DNA of 64,000 nucleotides from Clavibacter nebraskensis NCPPB 2581. GTDB lineage: Bacteria > Actinomycetota > Actinomycetes > Actinomycetales > Microbacteriaceae. The stretch spans positions 620,001 through 684,000 of the forward strand of contig NC_020891.1 in assembly GCF_000355695.1 (NCBI RefSeq). The letters run 5' to 3'. Under the pieces are notes generated by a model, which saw only the letters and a list, made by a program, of their open reading frames with translations, ran no database searches and was not told where the DNA came from. Positions 15,735-23,799 of this stretch are shown in pieces (the stretch's first letter is position 1; each line of letters opens with the position of its first letter). Position numbers and translations under genes: made by a program.

Positions 15735-16408
15735 TCCGCGTGGTGCTGGTCGACGACCAGTCCATCGTCCGCGCGGGCTTCCGCGTCGTGCTGGAGACGG
15801 CCGGCGGGATCGAGGTGGTCGGCGAGGCCGCGGGCGGACGCGAGGCCGTGGAGCTCGTGCGCCGCCTCGCGCCCGACGTCGTGGTGATGGACGTGCGCAT
15901 GCCGGGCGGCGACGGCATCGAGGCGACCCGCGCGATCACCGGAGCCGACGCCGACGCCGACGCGGACACGCCTGGCGACCGGCCGGGACCGGCCGTCCTC
16001 GTCGCCACCACCTTCGACCTCGACGAGTACGTCTTCGGCGCGCTCGAGGCGGGCGCGCGCGGCTTCGTGCTCAAGGACGCCGAGCCCGAGGAGTTCATCC
16101 AGGCGGTCCGGGCGCTCGCCGAGGGCCGCGCCGCCCTCGACGGCGTCACGACCCGCCGCGTCATGGCCGAGTTCACCCGCCGCCGCGCCGCGTCCGCCGT
16201 GCACCCCGGCGCCGAGGTCCTCACGCCGCGCGAGCAGGACATCGTGCGGCTCCTCGGCGACGGCCTCTCCAACGACGAGATCGGCGGCCGGCTCGTGATC
16301 GAGACGAGCACCGTGAAGTCGCACCTCACGCGGATCATGACCAAGCTCGGCACCCGCGACCGCCTGCAGACCGTCGTGTGGGGCTACCGCTCGGGCCTAC
16401 TGCCCTGA
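15731..16408 (+). CDS. NarL/LuxR-family response regulator
   Basis: A 225-residue regulator. The receiver domain has DDQ near residue 9, the phospho-Asp in VVVMDVRMPG, Thr in VATTFD and Lys in FVLKDAEPEE. The C-terminal LuxR helix-turn-helix is LTPREQDIVRLLGDGLSNDEIGGRLVIETSTVKSHLTRI. GTG 15731 overlaps the kinase stop by 4 bp. An unusual alternating Asp-Ala run (GADADADADT, about residue 77) expands the loop after the third helix of the receiver domain; it is encoded by tandem GACGCC hexamers and is probably a slippage-prone loop insertion. Confidence 0.95.
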   Translation: MIRVVLVDDQSIVRAGFRVVLETAGGIEVVGEAAGGREAVELVRRLAPDVVVMDVRMPGGDGIEATRAITGADADADADTPGDRPGPAVLVATTFDLDEYVFGALEAGARGFVLKDAEPEEFIQAVRALAEGRAALDGVTTRRVMAEFTRRRAASAVHPGAEVLTPREQDIVRLLGDGLSNDEIGGRLVIETSTVKSHLTRIMTKLGTRDRLQTVVWGYRSGLLP

Positions 16409-16553
16409 CGGGCGGCGGCGCGCTCGGGCGGCCGCCGCGACGCGCCCGGGCGGCGCGCGGATCCTCGAAGTGCGACCCGCCGCGTTCGCCCGCGATCCAC
16501 CGTCCGTGCCGCGAACGTCCACCGCGGACGGCGCGCTCCCAGGCCCGTCGTGG

Positions 16554-16566
16554 TCTGATGGATCCA
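16554..16566 (+). promoter_or_regulatory. -10-like hexamer for leaderless ohr
   Basis: TCTGAT at 16554-16559 ends six bases before the ATG at 16566. No Shine-Dalgarno sequence is present. The position implies transcription starting at or next to the ATG. Confidence 0.45.
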
Positions 16567-16985
16567 TGGAACCCATCTACACCGCTATCGCGCACGCCTC
16601 CGGCGGAGGACGCGACGGACACGTCCGCAGCGAGGACGACCGCATCGACTTCGACACCCGTCCCCCCAAGGAGATGGGCGGCTCGGGTGAGGGCACGAAC
16701 CCCGAGCAGCTCTTCGCCGCCGGGTACAGCGCCTGCTTCCTCGGCGCCACCCACCTCGTCGGCAAGAACGCCGGCGTCGACACGAAGGACGCCGGCGTCT
16801 CCGCCAGCGTCTCGATCGGCGACAACGGCCAGGGCGGCTTCGGCCTCGCGGTCGAGCTCGACGTCTACCTCCCGAACGTGGCACCCGAGCGCCGCCAGGA
16901 GATCGCGGACGCGGCCCACCAGGTCTGCCCGTACTCCAACGCCACGCGCGGCAACATCGACGTGAAGGTCACCATCGTCGACTGA
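16566..16985 (+). CDS. ohr: Organic hydroperoxide resistance protein (Ohr/OsmC family)
   Basis: A 139-residue thiol peroxidase that reduces organic hydroperoxides, generally recycled by lipoylated proteins. The two redox cysteines are C57 (AAGYSACFLGA) and C121 (HQVCPYSNATRGN), and GEGTNPEQLF carries the catalytic-network Glu. Length and motif spacing are standard for Ohr rather than OsmC. The ATG at 16566 gives the usual MEPIYTAIAHASGGGRDG start. No OhrR gene is adjacent; the MarR at 4.7 kb is associated with a VOC gene instead. Monocistronic, with its own terminator. Confidence 0.93.
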   Translation: MEPIYTAIAHASGGGRDGHVRSEDDRIDFDTRPPKEMGGSGEGTNPEQLFAAGYSACFLGATHLVGKNAGVDTKDAGVSASVSIGDNGQGGFGLAVELDVYLPNVAPERRQEIADAAHQVCPYSNATRGNIDVKVTIVD

Positions 16986-17002
16986 TCCCCCCCGCACGAC
17001 AC

Positions 17003-17035
17003 GAGGCGGGCGTCCCCAGCGGGGACGCTCGCCTC
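17003..17035 (+). terminator. Strong stem-loop terminator after ohr
   Basis: A 15-bp stem (GAGGCG-G-GCGTCCCC against its complement, one G-T pair) closed by the 3-base loop AGC, starting 18 bp after the ohr stop codon. Confidence 0.8.
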
Positions 17036-17057
17036 CGTCGTCCCAGGCGCGGATGGG

Positions 17058-17070
17058 TAGGGTCATCGCA
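17058..17070 (+). promoter_or_regulatory. -10-like hexamer for leaderless chorismate mutase gene
   Basis: TAGGGT at 17058-17063 ends six bases before the ATG at 17070, directly after the ohr terminator. No Shine-Dalgarno sequence is present. Confidence 0.5.
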
Positions 17071-17453
17071 TGCCTGAGAACACCGGCCCCGCTGGGGCGC
17101 CCCTCGACGACGACGCCCGTGCCGCCCTCGAGGAGCTGGGGGAGATCCGCGGGAGCATCGACAACATCGACGCCGCCCTCGTGCACATGCTCGCGGAGCG
17201 CTTCAAGTTCACGCAGTCGGTCGGCCGGCTCAAGGCCGCGCACGGGCTGCCCGCGGCGGATCCCGAGCGCGAGCGCCGCCAGATCCTCCGCCTCCGCGCC
17301 CTCGCCGAGGAGTCCCGGCTCGACCCGGCCTTCGCGGAGAAGTTCCTGAACTTCATCGTCGCCGAGGTCATCCACCACCACACGCGCATCGCCGAGGACC
17401 AGGGCGCGGCCACCTCCGCGGTCGCGCCCGAGGACGGCGGCCCGGCGGCCTGA
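17070..17453 (+). CDS. Chorismate mutase (AroQ type)
   Basis: A 127-residue all-helical AroQ-class enzyme converting chorismate to prephenate for Phe and Tyr synthesis. ELGEIRGSIDNIDAALVHMLAERFKFTQSVGRLKAAHGLPAADPERE is the conserved first helix and loop: the Arg, the Asp and the Lys of the active site are in place. AFAEKFLNFIVAEVIHHH is the third helix. There is no signal peptide, so it is cytoplasmic. It is a stand-alone enzyme, as in other actinobacteria where it may be activated by DAHP synthase. Separate unit after the ohr terminator; convergent with the ATP-grasp gene. Confidence 0.92.
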   Translation: MPENTGPAGAPLDDDARAALEELGEIRGSIDNIDAALVHMLAERFKFTQSVGRLKAAHGLPAADPERERRQILRLRALAEESRLDPAFAEKFLNFIVAEVIHHHTRIAEDQGAATSAVAPEDGGPAA

Positions 17454-17460
17454 TCCGCCG

Positions 17461-17515
17461 GCCCTCCGGGGCTCAGCCTGGCGAAGCTCAGCCCTCCGGG
17501 GCTCAGCCCTCCGGG
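17461..17515. repeat. Short tandem duplication at the 3' end of the ATP-grasp gene
   Basis: GCCCTCCGGGGCTCAGCC occurs at 17461-17478 and again at 17491-17508, and the core GCCCTCCGGG a third time at 17506-17515. The third copy encodes the last codons and stop of the ATP-grasp gene (minus strand), so the others look like duplicated copies of that 3' end. Confidence 0.6.
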
Positions 17516-18486
17516 TACGTCTCCCGCAGCACGCGCTCCAGCAGCTCCGCCACGGCGCCCGGCCCCGACGCCGGCGCGACCGCCTCGACGCCCGCGTTGT
17601 AGTTGGTGTTCGTGTTCACGTCGTAGGTCACGAGGCGTCCGTCCGCGGTCTCGATGAACTCGATGCCGGCCACCTCGATCCCGAGCCCCGCGAGGAACGC
17701 GACGTAGCGCTCGACGAGCGGGTGCTCCGCGGTGATGTCCTCCCGCAGCGAGAAGATCGTGTCACCCGGCTCCTGGGCGATGGTCGCCCCGGGCGGCATC
17801 ACGAGCGCGCCCGTGGTCGGGTCGATCGCGCACGCGTCCGCCGGGCACAGCTGGTACCCGCCGCGCGCGGTGTCGGCCTGGATCGCGTAGACGAAGCGCC
17901 CGCCGACGATCTCGACGCGCGTCACCCGCGGCGTCGCCGCCTCGAGGAACTCCTGCAGCAGCGTGATCCCGTCCTGCGGCTCCTCGAGGTCCGGCCCCTC
18001 CACGTACGCGGCCAGCTCCTCGACGCTGTCGAACCTGCGGACGCCGAGGCCCTTGCCGCCCTGGTTGTGCTTGGTGATGAAGGGCGTCGGCAGGCCGCGC
18101 GCCGCCTCGACGATGCGGTGGCTGCCGATCACGGCGCGCGTCCGGGGCACCTCGATGCCCGCCGCCCGGAGCGCCGTGAGCTGGTCGACCTTGCTCACCT
18201 CGAGCTCGATCGTGCGGCGCCCGTTGACCGTGCGGCGACCGTGCGCCTCCAGCCAGCTCATGAGCGCGCGCGTGTAGTCCTTCGAGAGCGCGTGGTCGCG
18301 CGTGTGCGCGGAGGCGCTGATCCTCGACCAGAAGATCCCCTCGGGCGGCGCCTCGTCGATCTCGAGCACGCCGTCGGTGAGGAGCCACTCCTCGTACGGC
18401 ACGCCCCGCGCCTCGAGCGCGGCGGCGAACGGGCCGAACCACTCGGGGTTCTCGTGGATGGCGAATACCTTCGGTGCGGTGGTCAT
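17503..18486 (-). CDS. RimK-like ATP-grasp ligase
   Basis: A 327-residue ATP-grasp enzyme. The N-terminal alpha/beta domain (KVFAIHENPEWFGPFAAALEARGVPYEEW) is followed by the nucleotide-binding part, with TPFITKHNQGGKGLGVRRF as the Lys/Gly-rich ATP loop. The metal-ligand strand is VAGIEFIETADGRLVTYDVNTNTNYN, with Glu and the Asp-x-Asn pair. The family joins a carboxylate to an amine, for example adding glutamate tails; the substrate is unknown here. An insertion with two Cys (QLCPADACAID) is unusual for RimK and could bind metal. Monocistronic. Confidence 0.82.
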   Translation of the reverse strand: MTTAPKVFAIHENPEWFGPFAAALEARGVPYEEWLLTDGVLEIDEAPPEGIFWSRISASAHTRDHALSKDYTRALMSWLEAHGRRTVNGRRTIELEVSKVDQLTALRAAGIEVPRTRAVIGSHRIVEAARGLPTPFITKHNQGGKGLGVRRFDSVEELAAYVEGPDLEEPQDGITLLQEFLEAATPRVTRVEIVGGRFVYAIQADTARGGYQLCPADACAIDPTTGALVMPPGATIAQEPGDTIFSLREDITAEHPLVERYVAFLAGLGIEVAGIEFIETADGRLVTYDVNTNTNYNAGVEAVAPASGPGAVAELLERVLRETYPEG

Positions 18487-18570
18487 CCCCCCAGGCTACG
18501 AGGCGGGCGGGGCGGCGACGGACGCGTGACGGCCGGCGTCAGCGCGGTGACGTCAGCTCAGGCGGCGGTG

Positions 18571-19401
18571 TCAGCTCAACCGCACGAGCGCCTGCACCGG
18601 CAGGTGGTCGCTCATCATGCGGCCGCGCCAGGCGAAGTCGTTGACCGCGGCGGCGCGGACGTCCACGCGGTCGCTCACGAGGATCCAGTCGATGCGCGGA
18701 CCGTCGACCACCGGCGGCCGGTAGTCGGGGAACGTGCCGAAGGCGGGCGTCGCCTGGCGCGCGGTGTCGAGCCAGGAGTCGCGGAGGCCGGCCCGGCGGG
18801 TGAGCGCGTCGTAGGGGAACGAGTCGACGGGCGCGTTGAAGTCGCCCATGAGCACGAGCGGCAGCCCGGCGAAGCGCGTGCGCACGAGCTCGGCGATGGC
18901 CTCGGCGGCGCGGTCGCGCGCCTCGGCGACGTCGTGGTCGAGGTGCGTGTCGAGCACCACGAGCGAGTGGCCGGTGGCCTCGTCCTGGAAGCGGGCCCAG
19001 GTGAGGATCCGGGGCATGGGGTTGCCCCACGTCATGCTGCCGATCACGTCGGGGGTGTCCGAGAGCCACATCACGTCGTGCTCGAGGAGGGTGAGGCGGG
19101 AGGCCTGGTAGAAGATCGCGCCGTGCTCGCCGTGGCTGCCGCCCTCGCGGCCCTGCCCGACCATGCGGTACGACGGCGGGAGCGCCTTCTCGATGGCCTG
19201 GATCTGCGGCCAGAGCGCCTCCTGCACGCCGAGCACCGTGGGCCGCTCCTGCTGCAGGAAGCGCGTGAGCACCTCCTGGCGCTCGGGCCAGTGGTCGGCC
19301 TCGCCCTCGCGGGTGCCGTGCCAGGGCATGCGCACGTTGAGCGAGATCAGGTGGATGTCGTCGCCGGTCGTCGGGCCGATCGCGGGGGTCATGACCACCA
19401 T
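18571..19401 (-). CDS. Endonuclease/exonuclease/phosphatase (EEP) family hydrolase
   Basis: A 276-residue metal-dependent phosphodiesterase fold. LISLNVRMPW has the first Asn, VLGVQEAL the metal-ligand Glu, VVLDTHLDHD the His/Asp pair, LVLMGDFNAP the catalytic Asp and Asn, and MMSDHLPVQALVRL the terminal Asp-His. No signal peptide. Two close starts (GTG/ATG around 19401 and ATG 19392) are possible. It is clearly paralogous to the EEP gene at 36708-37760: both share ADHWPERQ/DHWADRE, RPTVLGVQEAL and the closing SDHLPVQALVRL. The substrate (nucleic acid, sphingomyelin or phosphoinositide type) is unknown. Confidence 0.88.
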   Translation of the reverse strand: MVVMTPAIGPTTGDDIHLISLNVRMPWHGTREGEADHWPERQEVLTRFLQQERPTVLGVQEALWPQIQAIEKALPPSYRMVGQGREGGSHGEHGAIFYQASRLTLLEHDVMWLSDTPDVIGSMTWGNPMPRILTWARFQDEATGHSLVVLDTHLDHDVAEARDRAAEAIAELVRTRFAGLPLVLMGDFNAPVDSFPYDALTRRAGLRDSWLDTARQATPAFGTFPDYRPPVVDGPRIDWILVSDRVDVRAAAVNDFAWRGRMMSDHLPVQALVRLS

Positions 19402-19459
19402 TCAACCCCGTGCGGCTGACCGCCTGGCCGCGCGACGACGATGAGGTGGCGAGCGGGCG

Positions 19460-20044
19460 TCAGCAGCCGGGCGTGACGAGCGCCTTGACGAAGGCGCCGG
19501 TCTGGTACGTGTACTGCGACACCCACTGGCGGAGGTCGAAGTCCACCGGGTCCTCGACCACCATGAGGTCGCCCGTGAAGCAGCGCGAGAAGATCAGCTG
19601 CGTGCGGGTCACGTGGGGGGTCCAGGTGATGACGATGGCGCTCGTCCAGTCGTTCTCCTCGGACTTCTCGCGCAGGTAGCGGGCCTCGCCCTGGGTGGTG
19701 AAGGGCGACGGGGTGTCGCACGTGACGGCGTAGGGGAACTCGCCGTTGCAGGCCGCGAGCTCGGCGGGCGACTGCGGGCCTGTGGGCGGCACCGAGAACA
19801 CGACCGTGTCGGAGTAGCCCTCGTCCACCAGCTTCGCCGCGAGGTCGCGGCGGGTGGGGTTGGGTGGGCCGATGACGTAGATCACGTCGGCCCTGTCCGG
19901 CTGGCTCGCCGGGGGGAAGACGAAGAGCGGGATGCCGGCCAGGAGCCACGCCAGCAGGAGCACCAGCAGCGCCAGGAGGGTGCGCACGATCCAGCGGCGG
20001 ACGCGATGCGCCCGGCGAGGCAGGGTGGTGGTGCTGGGTGTCAA
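19460..20044 (-). CDS. YdcF/SanA-like (DUF218) membrane-anchored protein
   Basis: A 194-residue protein with one N-terminal membrane anchor (TLLALLVLLLAWLLAGIPLFVF). A DUF218-like outer domain follows: ADVIYVIGPPNPTRRDLAAKLVDEGYSDTVVFS resembles the YdcF nucleotide-like fold with the conserved Arg, and TQGEARYLREKSEENDWTSAIVITWTPHVTRTQLIFSRCF is the second conserved block. Three or four Cys on the outside may form disulphides. Related proteins act in envelope polysaccharide metabolism. It lies just downstream of the exopolysaccharide operon in the same direction (159 bp gap) and fits an envelope role. Confidence 0.8.
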   Translation of the reverse strand: MTPSTTTLPRRAHRVRRWIVRTLLALLVLLLAWLLAGIPLFVFPPASQPDRADVIYVIGPPNPTRRDLAAKLVDEGYSDTVVFSVPPTGPQSPAELAACNGEFPYAVTCDTPSPFTTQGEARYLREKSEENDWTSAIVITWTPHVTRTQLIFSRCFTGDLMVVEDPVDFDLRQWVSQYTYQTGAFVKALVTPGC

Positions 20045-20203
20045 CGTGTGCTCTCGGCCTGGAGGATCCGCGGGGGCGGCATGCGGGCGTGCGGGGGCGG
20101 GTACGTCCCCCGGCGGCTCATCGAGCCTATGGGAGCGCGTGACGGGCGCTAAGCCCCCATCCGGGGCGGGCGGTGCGGCGTCGTCGGGGCGGCGTGCGGC
20201 GGA

Positions 20204-22090
20204 TCAACCGCCCGTGGTGCAGGGGACCTGCGTGATCTCGGACTCGAGCGGGCGCACGAGCGGCGTGTGCCGCACCTCGAGCGGGCCCGGGGCTTCGGCC
20301 GCCGGCATGGTGAACGTGACGTCGACGGTCTTCGTGTCCTGCGGCGCGAGCTCGGTGCGGATGCGGATCATGCCGCGCCCCATGTCGGTGCCCCGGGCCT
20401 CCTCGGTGGTGAGGTCGGCCGCGGTGGACCAGCCCGTGACGGTGGATCCGACGGGCCCGTACACGAGGAGGTCGTCGAACTGGCGGCCCTTGGCCTTGCC
20501 GTCGAGGCCCGTGACGTAGCGCGGCAGGCTCGTCGCGGCGTCGACCGGCGCGATGCTCGTCATGTCGACGGACACCGTGTACGTGGTCGTGTCGCCGCAC
20601 GTCTCCGCCTGGATCCGGGACGCGGAGCGCAGGTAGTAGCTCATCTTGGATCCGGAGCCGATGTCGTTGAAGTACAGGCCGATCGCGGTCTGGTCGGTGT
20701 TGTCGTCCGGCAGCGCGCCGCTCAGCGGCCCGCCCTCGATGAGCGCCTGCTCCTCGGGCACCGTGCTCCACAGCAGGAGGCGGCGCTCGTCGATGGCCCG
20801 GTCGATCGCGGTCACCAGCGGCACGACGGGCGGGGTGTCGGTGACGAGCTTCGCGAAGATCGTGCCGGCCGCGCTGGCGAAGTAGCGGTCCTGCGCGAGG
20901 TAGTCGGGGTACTGGCTGTAGACGGCGCCGAGGAGCGTGGGCACCGCGTTCTGGGCGTTGAGCTCGTCGCCCGTGGACAGCGTGATCGGCCCGGTCGCCT
21001 CCAGCAGGTAGCTGAGCGCGATGGGGTCGAACGACAGCACGCCGTCGACCCGGTCGCCGATGTTGGCCTCCCAGTACGACTTGGCGAGGGCGCCCGAGGT
21101 GGGGAAGTCGGGGAACATCGTGATGTTCTGCTCGAACCGGTCCGAGCGCGGCTCGATGAGGCGCACGGTCTCGTCGGGCACGTCGCCCTGGCGCACGTTC
21201 CGCGGGAAGTCGTTGCTCGACGCCTGCTTGGCGATCCGCACGCTGCCGTCCTCGACGGTCAGCAGCACGAGCGCGGCCGGGTTGCCGCCGGTGGAGCGCA
21301 CCTCCGCGTTGTTCTGGAACATCAGCAGGTAGTTGCGCGCGCCGTCGGCGCCGAGGAGGTCGGGCAGGATGCCCGTGACCTCGCGGAAGGTGCCCGCGGT
21401 CTCCTCGGTGCTCGTGAGCGTGTCGTCCATGAGGTCGACGTCGTCGGCCACCTGCGCCCAGAGGCGGTCGCGGTCGATGGTGTCGAGCTCGGCGCGGGCG
21501 CCGGCGAGGCCGTCGCTCGCGGTGTCGACGGTCTGGCCGAGGGAGCGGATCCCGTCGAGGTCGATGCGGCCGAGCACGGGGGTGAACGCCGAGAGGGAGA
21601 CCTCCGTGGCGGGCGTGACGACGTCGGTCGCGAGCCGGTCGCTCGTCGCGGCCAGCACGCGGGCGGCGTGGAGGTTCGGGCCGACGAACGGGATCCACTC
21701 GTAGGCGCCGAGCACGCCGTCGTCCGCCGCCTCGGCGGCCTTCGCGGTGTGGTCGCGGAGCTCGGCGGCGCCGGACTTCGCGGTGTCGATGTCGCCCGCG
21801 AGGAGCGCCGTCTGCACCTGGTCGGAGAGCGGGAGCGCGTCGCGCAGCTCGCTCTGCACCGTGTCGACGCGGGGCAGGATCAGCGCGGCCGAGACCGCGG
21901 TGCCGATCACGAGGACGCCGATGACGCCGATCGGGATCCAGAGGCGCTTGCGCTTCCAGATCGGCCGACGGGGGCGGGACGCGTCGCGGTCCGCGCGGTC
22001 GTCGCGGCGGCTGCGGCGGCCCGTCGCGCCGTCGGAGCGGGATCCGTCCGAGCCGTCCGCCGGGGGCAGGATGTCGTCGATGCCGCTCAC
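20204..22090 (-). CDS. DUF4012 domain-containing membrane protein of the EPS locus
   Basis: A 628-residue protein. A cytoplasmic Arg/Asp-rich head is followed by one transmembrane helix (LWIPIGVIGVLVIGTAVSAALIL, about residues 50-72) and a large extracellular part. DUF4012 markers are GADGARNYLLMFQNNAEVRSTGGNPAALVLLTVEDGSV and FPTSGALAKSYWEANIGDRVDGVLSFDPIALSYLLEATGPI. The family is widespread next to polysaccharide genes in actinobacteria and partly resembles the LytR-CpsA-Psr arrangement, but its function is not established. GTG 22090 overlaps the polymerase stop by 4 bp, so it is the last gene of the coupled EPS operon. A role in attaching or exporting the polymer is inference. Confidence 0.85.
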   Translation of the reverse strand: MSGIDDILPPADGSDGSRSDGATGRRSRRDDRADRDASRPRRPIWKRKRLWIPIGVIGVLVIGTAVSAALILPRVDTVQSELRDALPLSDQVQTALLAGDIDTAKSGAAELRDHTAKAAEAADDGVLGAYEWIPFVGPNLHAARVLAATSDRLATDVVTPATEVSLSAFTPVLGRIDLDGIRSLGQTVDTASDGLAGARAELDTIDRDRLWAQVADDVDLMDDTLTSTEETAGTFREVTGILPDLLGADGARNYLLMFQNNAEVRSTGGNPAALVLLTVEDGSVRIAKQASSNDFPRNVRQGDVPDETVRLIEPRSDRFEQNITMFPDFPTSGALAKSYWEANIGDRVDGVLSFDPIALSYLLEATGPITLSTGDELNAQNAVPTLLGAVYSQYPDYLAQDRYFASAAGTIFAKLVTDTPPVVPLVTAIDRAIDERRLLLWSTVPEEQALIEGGPLSGALPDDNTDQTAIGLYFNDIGSGSKMSYYLRSASRIQAETCGDTTTYTVSVDMTSIAPVDAATSLPRYVTGLDGKAKGRQFDDLLVYGPVGSTVTGWSTAADLTTEEARGTDMGRGMIRIRTELAPQDTKTVDVTFTMPAAEAPGPLEVRHTPLVRPLESEITQVPCTTGG

Positions 22091-23799
22091 CGGTCGGGCG
22101 TCCAGTCCACGGCGGGCTTGCCGGCCGGGAAGGCGCGGCCGTTGCCGATCACGGGGCGGGCGTCCGCGGCCGCGGGGGCGGATGCGCCGACGGGACCGAG
22201 GCCCGCGGCGCCGGCCCCGATGAGCGCCTGCTCGCGGACGGCCGCGGGCGCGGTCTCGTCGGGCAGGGGCACCGGGGCGCTGACGGGCCCGGTGACCTGC
22301 TTGCGCGTGGAGGAGATCCAGAAGAACAGCAGCAGGATCACGAGCGAGGCGATGCTGGTCGACATGCCCTGGTACGCGTCGCCGCGGATGAGGGAGAAGA
22401 GGTACGGCGTGACGACGACCGCGATGGCCGCGCCGAGGAGGCCGCGGCGGCGCATCCGGGCGCGGATGAAGAGGCCGGCCACGAGGCCGAGCAGCGCGCC
22501 GACGGCGACGACCCCGGGGATGCCGAAGTTCGAGAACGCCTCGCCGATGGCCGACAGGCTCGTCTCGACGCGGTTGACGCCGTAGAACCGGGGCACGTAC
22601 GTGGACGTGAACCACGTGTTGCCGCCGCCGAAGGGCTTGTCCTCCCAGAGCCCGCGCGGGACGAACCAGGCTGGCACCGCCGCGTAGGTGGCGCCCCACT
22701 GGTAGACGAAGTCGGGCAGCGACGCGACCTCGTTGAGGCGGATGAGCACGTCGAACGGGCGCGTCTCGATGCCGCTGGTGAGGCGGTCGAGGAGGACGCC
22801 CAGCGGGTCCTGCGTGAGGCGGCCGAGCGAGCGGCCGTTGTCGAACGTGGACTCGCGGATGACGATCGAGTAGACCATCGCGACCACGGCCGTGACGCCG
22901 CCGATGAGGGCGATGGTGCGGAAGCGGAAGGGCTTCGGGCCGATCTGCTTGAGGATCAGGAACGGCAGGAACACGCCGATGATGAGCGGGCCGCGGCCGC
23001 CTGCGGACCCGGCGCAGACCACGAGCACCAGGACGGCGACCAGGCTGACCCAGTTCCAGCCCTCGAGGCCCTTCTGGCGGCGCGCGAGCACGTTGTAGAC
23101 GATCGCGATCTGCACGGGGATGTAGGAGAGGCCGATGAACGACTTGCCCGAGAGGAAGTCGCTCCGGTTGGCGAGGCCCGTCGTGTACGCCTGGATGCCG
23201 CCGGAGGAGAGGACCAGGTAGACGAGGAGGCCGAGGGCCACGACCGAGGAGATGACCACGAGCGCCTGCGACACCGACGTGGTGAAGACGCGCTGCCAGC
23301 GCACCTGCGTGTCGGGGTCGACGAAGGCGGGGCCACCCGCGAGGGCGCTGTCCTCGAGGGCCTTCGCGTCCTCGCCGCCGCGGGAGACGCGACGGGTCTC
23401 GCGGGCCACCGAGTAGTAGTAGACGACGAAGAACGCCGAGAAGAAGATCAGCGCCTCGATGAGCGCGGAGCTCGCGGCGAGCTGCAGCGTGGGGGAGAAG
23501 AAGCGCGTGTCGGCGATGGCGCCGGGGCTCGTCTCCATGCTGTTGGCGACCGTGAGCGGGCGCAGCACGAACAGCAGCAGGCCCGTGAAGGCGACGATGC
23601 CGCCCGGGGTGATCGGGTCCCCGTTGGAGACCGTCTCCTTCACGAGCACGCCGACGAGCAGGATCGCGAGCACCGCGATCATGAACGGGTAGGAGAGCTC
23701 GTTGCCGAGCAGGGCCACGCCGCCGAGCGCGGCGAGGATGGTGAGCACCACGGCGGCCGCGAAGACCGCCGGGGTGGCTAGGCGGTACGTCGGACCCAT
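22087..23799 (-). CDS. Oligosaccharide repeat-unit polymerase (Wzy-like)
   Basis: A 570-residue polytopic membrane protein with about 11-12 hydrophobic segments and a large outward loop containing GGNTWFTSTYVPRFYGVNRVETSLSAIGEAFSNFGIPGVV. This resembles the Wzy/O-antigen polymerase signature, where conserved Arg residues contact the lipid-linked repeat units. GSAGGRGPLIIG is another conserved loop. The cytoplasmic C-tail is Pro/Ala-rich. It should polymerise the flipped repeat units of the exopolysaccharide. It overlaps the pyruvyl transferase gene by 22 bp upstream and DUF4012 by 4 bp downstream. Sequence identity within this family is always low, so the call rests on topology, the loop motif and context. 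Confidence 0.82.
   Translation of the reverse strand: MGPTYRLATPAVFAAAVVLTILAALGGVALLGNELSYPFMIAVLAILLVGVLVKETVSNGDPITPGGIVAFTGLLLFVLRPLTVANSMETSPGAIADTRFFSPTLQLAASSALIEALIFFSAFFVVYYYSVARETRRVSRGGEDAKALEDSALAGGPAFVDPDTQVRWQRVFTTSVSQALVVISSVVALGLLVYLVLSSGGIQAYTTGLANRSDFLSGKSFIGLSYIPVQIAIVYNVLARRQKGLEGWNWVSLVAVLVLVVCAGSAGGRGPLIIGVFLPFLILKQIGPKPFRFRTIALIGGVTAVVAMVYSIVIRESTFDNGRSLGRLTQDPLGVLLDRLTSGIETRPFDVLIRLNEVASLPDFVYQWGATYAAVPAWFVPRGLWEDKPFGGGNTWFTSTYVPRFYGVNRVETSLSAIGEAFSNFGIPGVVAVGALLGLVAGLFIRARMRRRGLLGAAIAVVVTPYLFSLIRGDAYQGMSTSIASLVILLLFFWISSTRKQVTGPVSAPVPLPDETAPAAVREQALIGAGAAGLGPVGASAPAAADARPVIGNGRAFPAGKPAVDWTPDR

Noticed and set aside
16409-16553. GC-rich stems between the NarL-type regulator and ohr
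   Set aside because: Several overlapping GGCGGC/GCCGCC pairings are possible; none is clearly better than expected by chance at this base composition, so no terminator is called.
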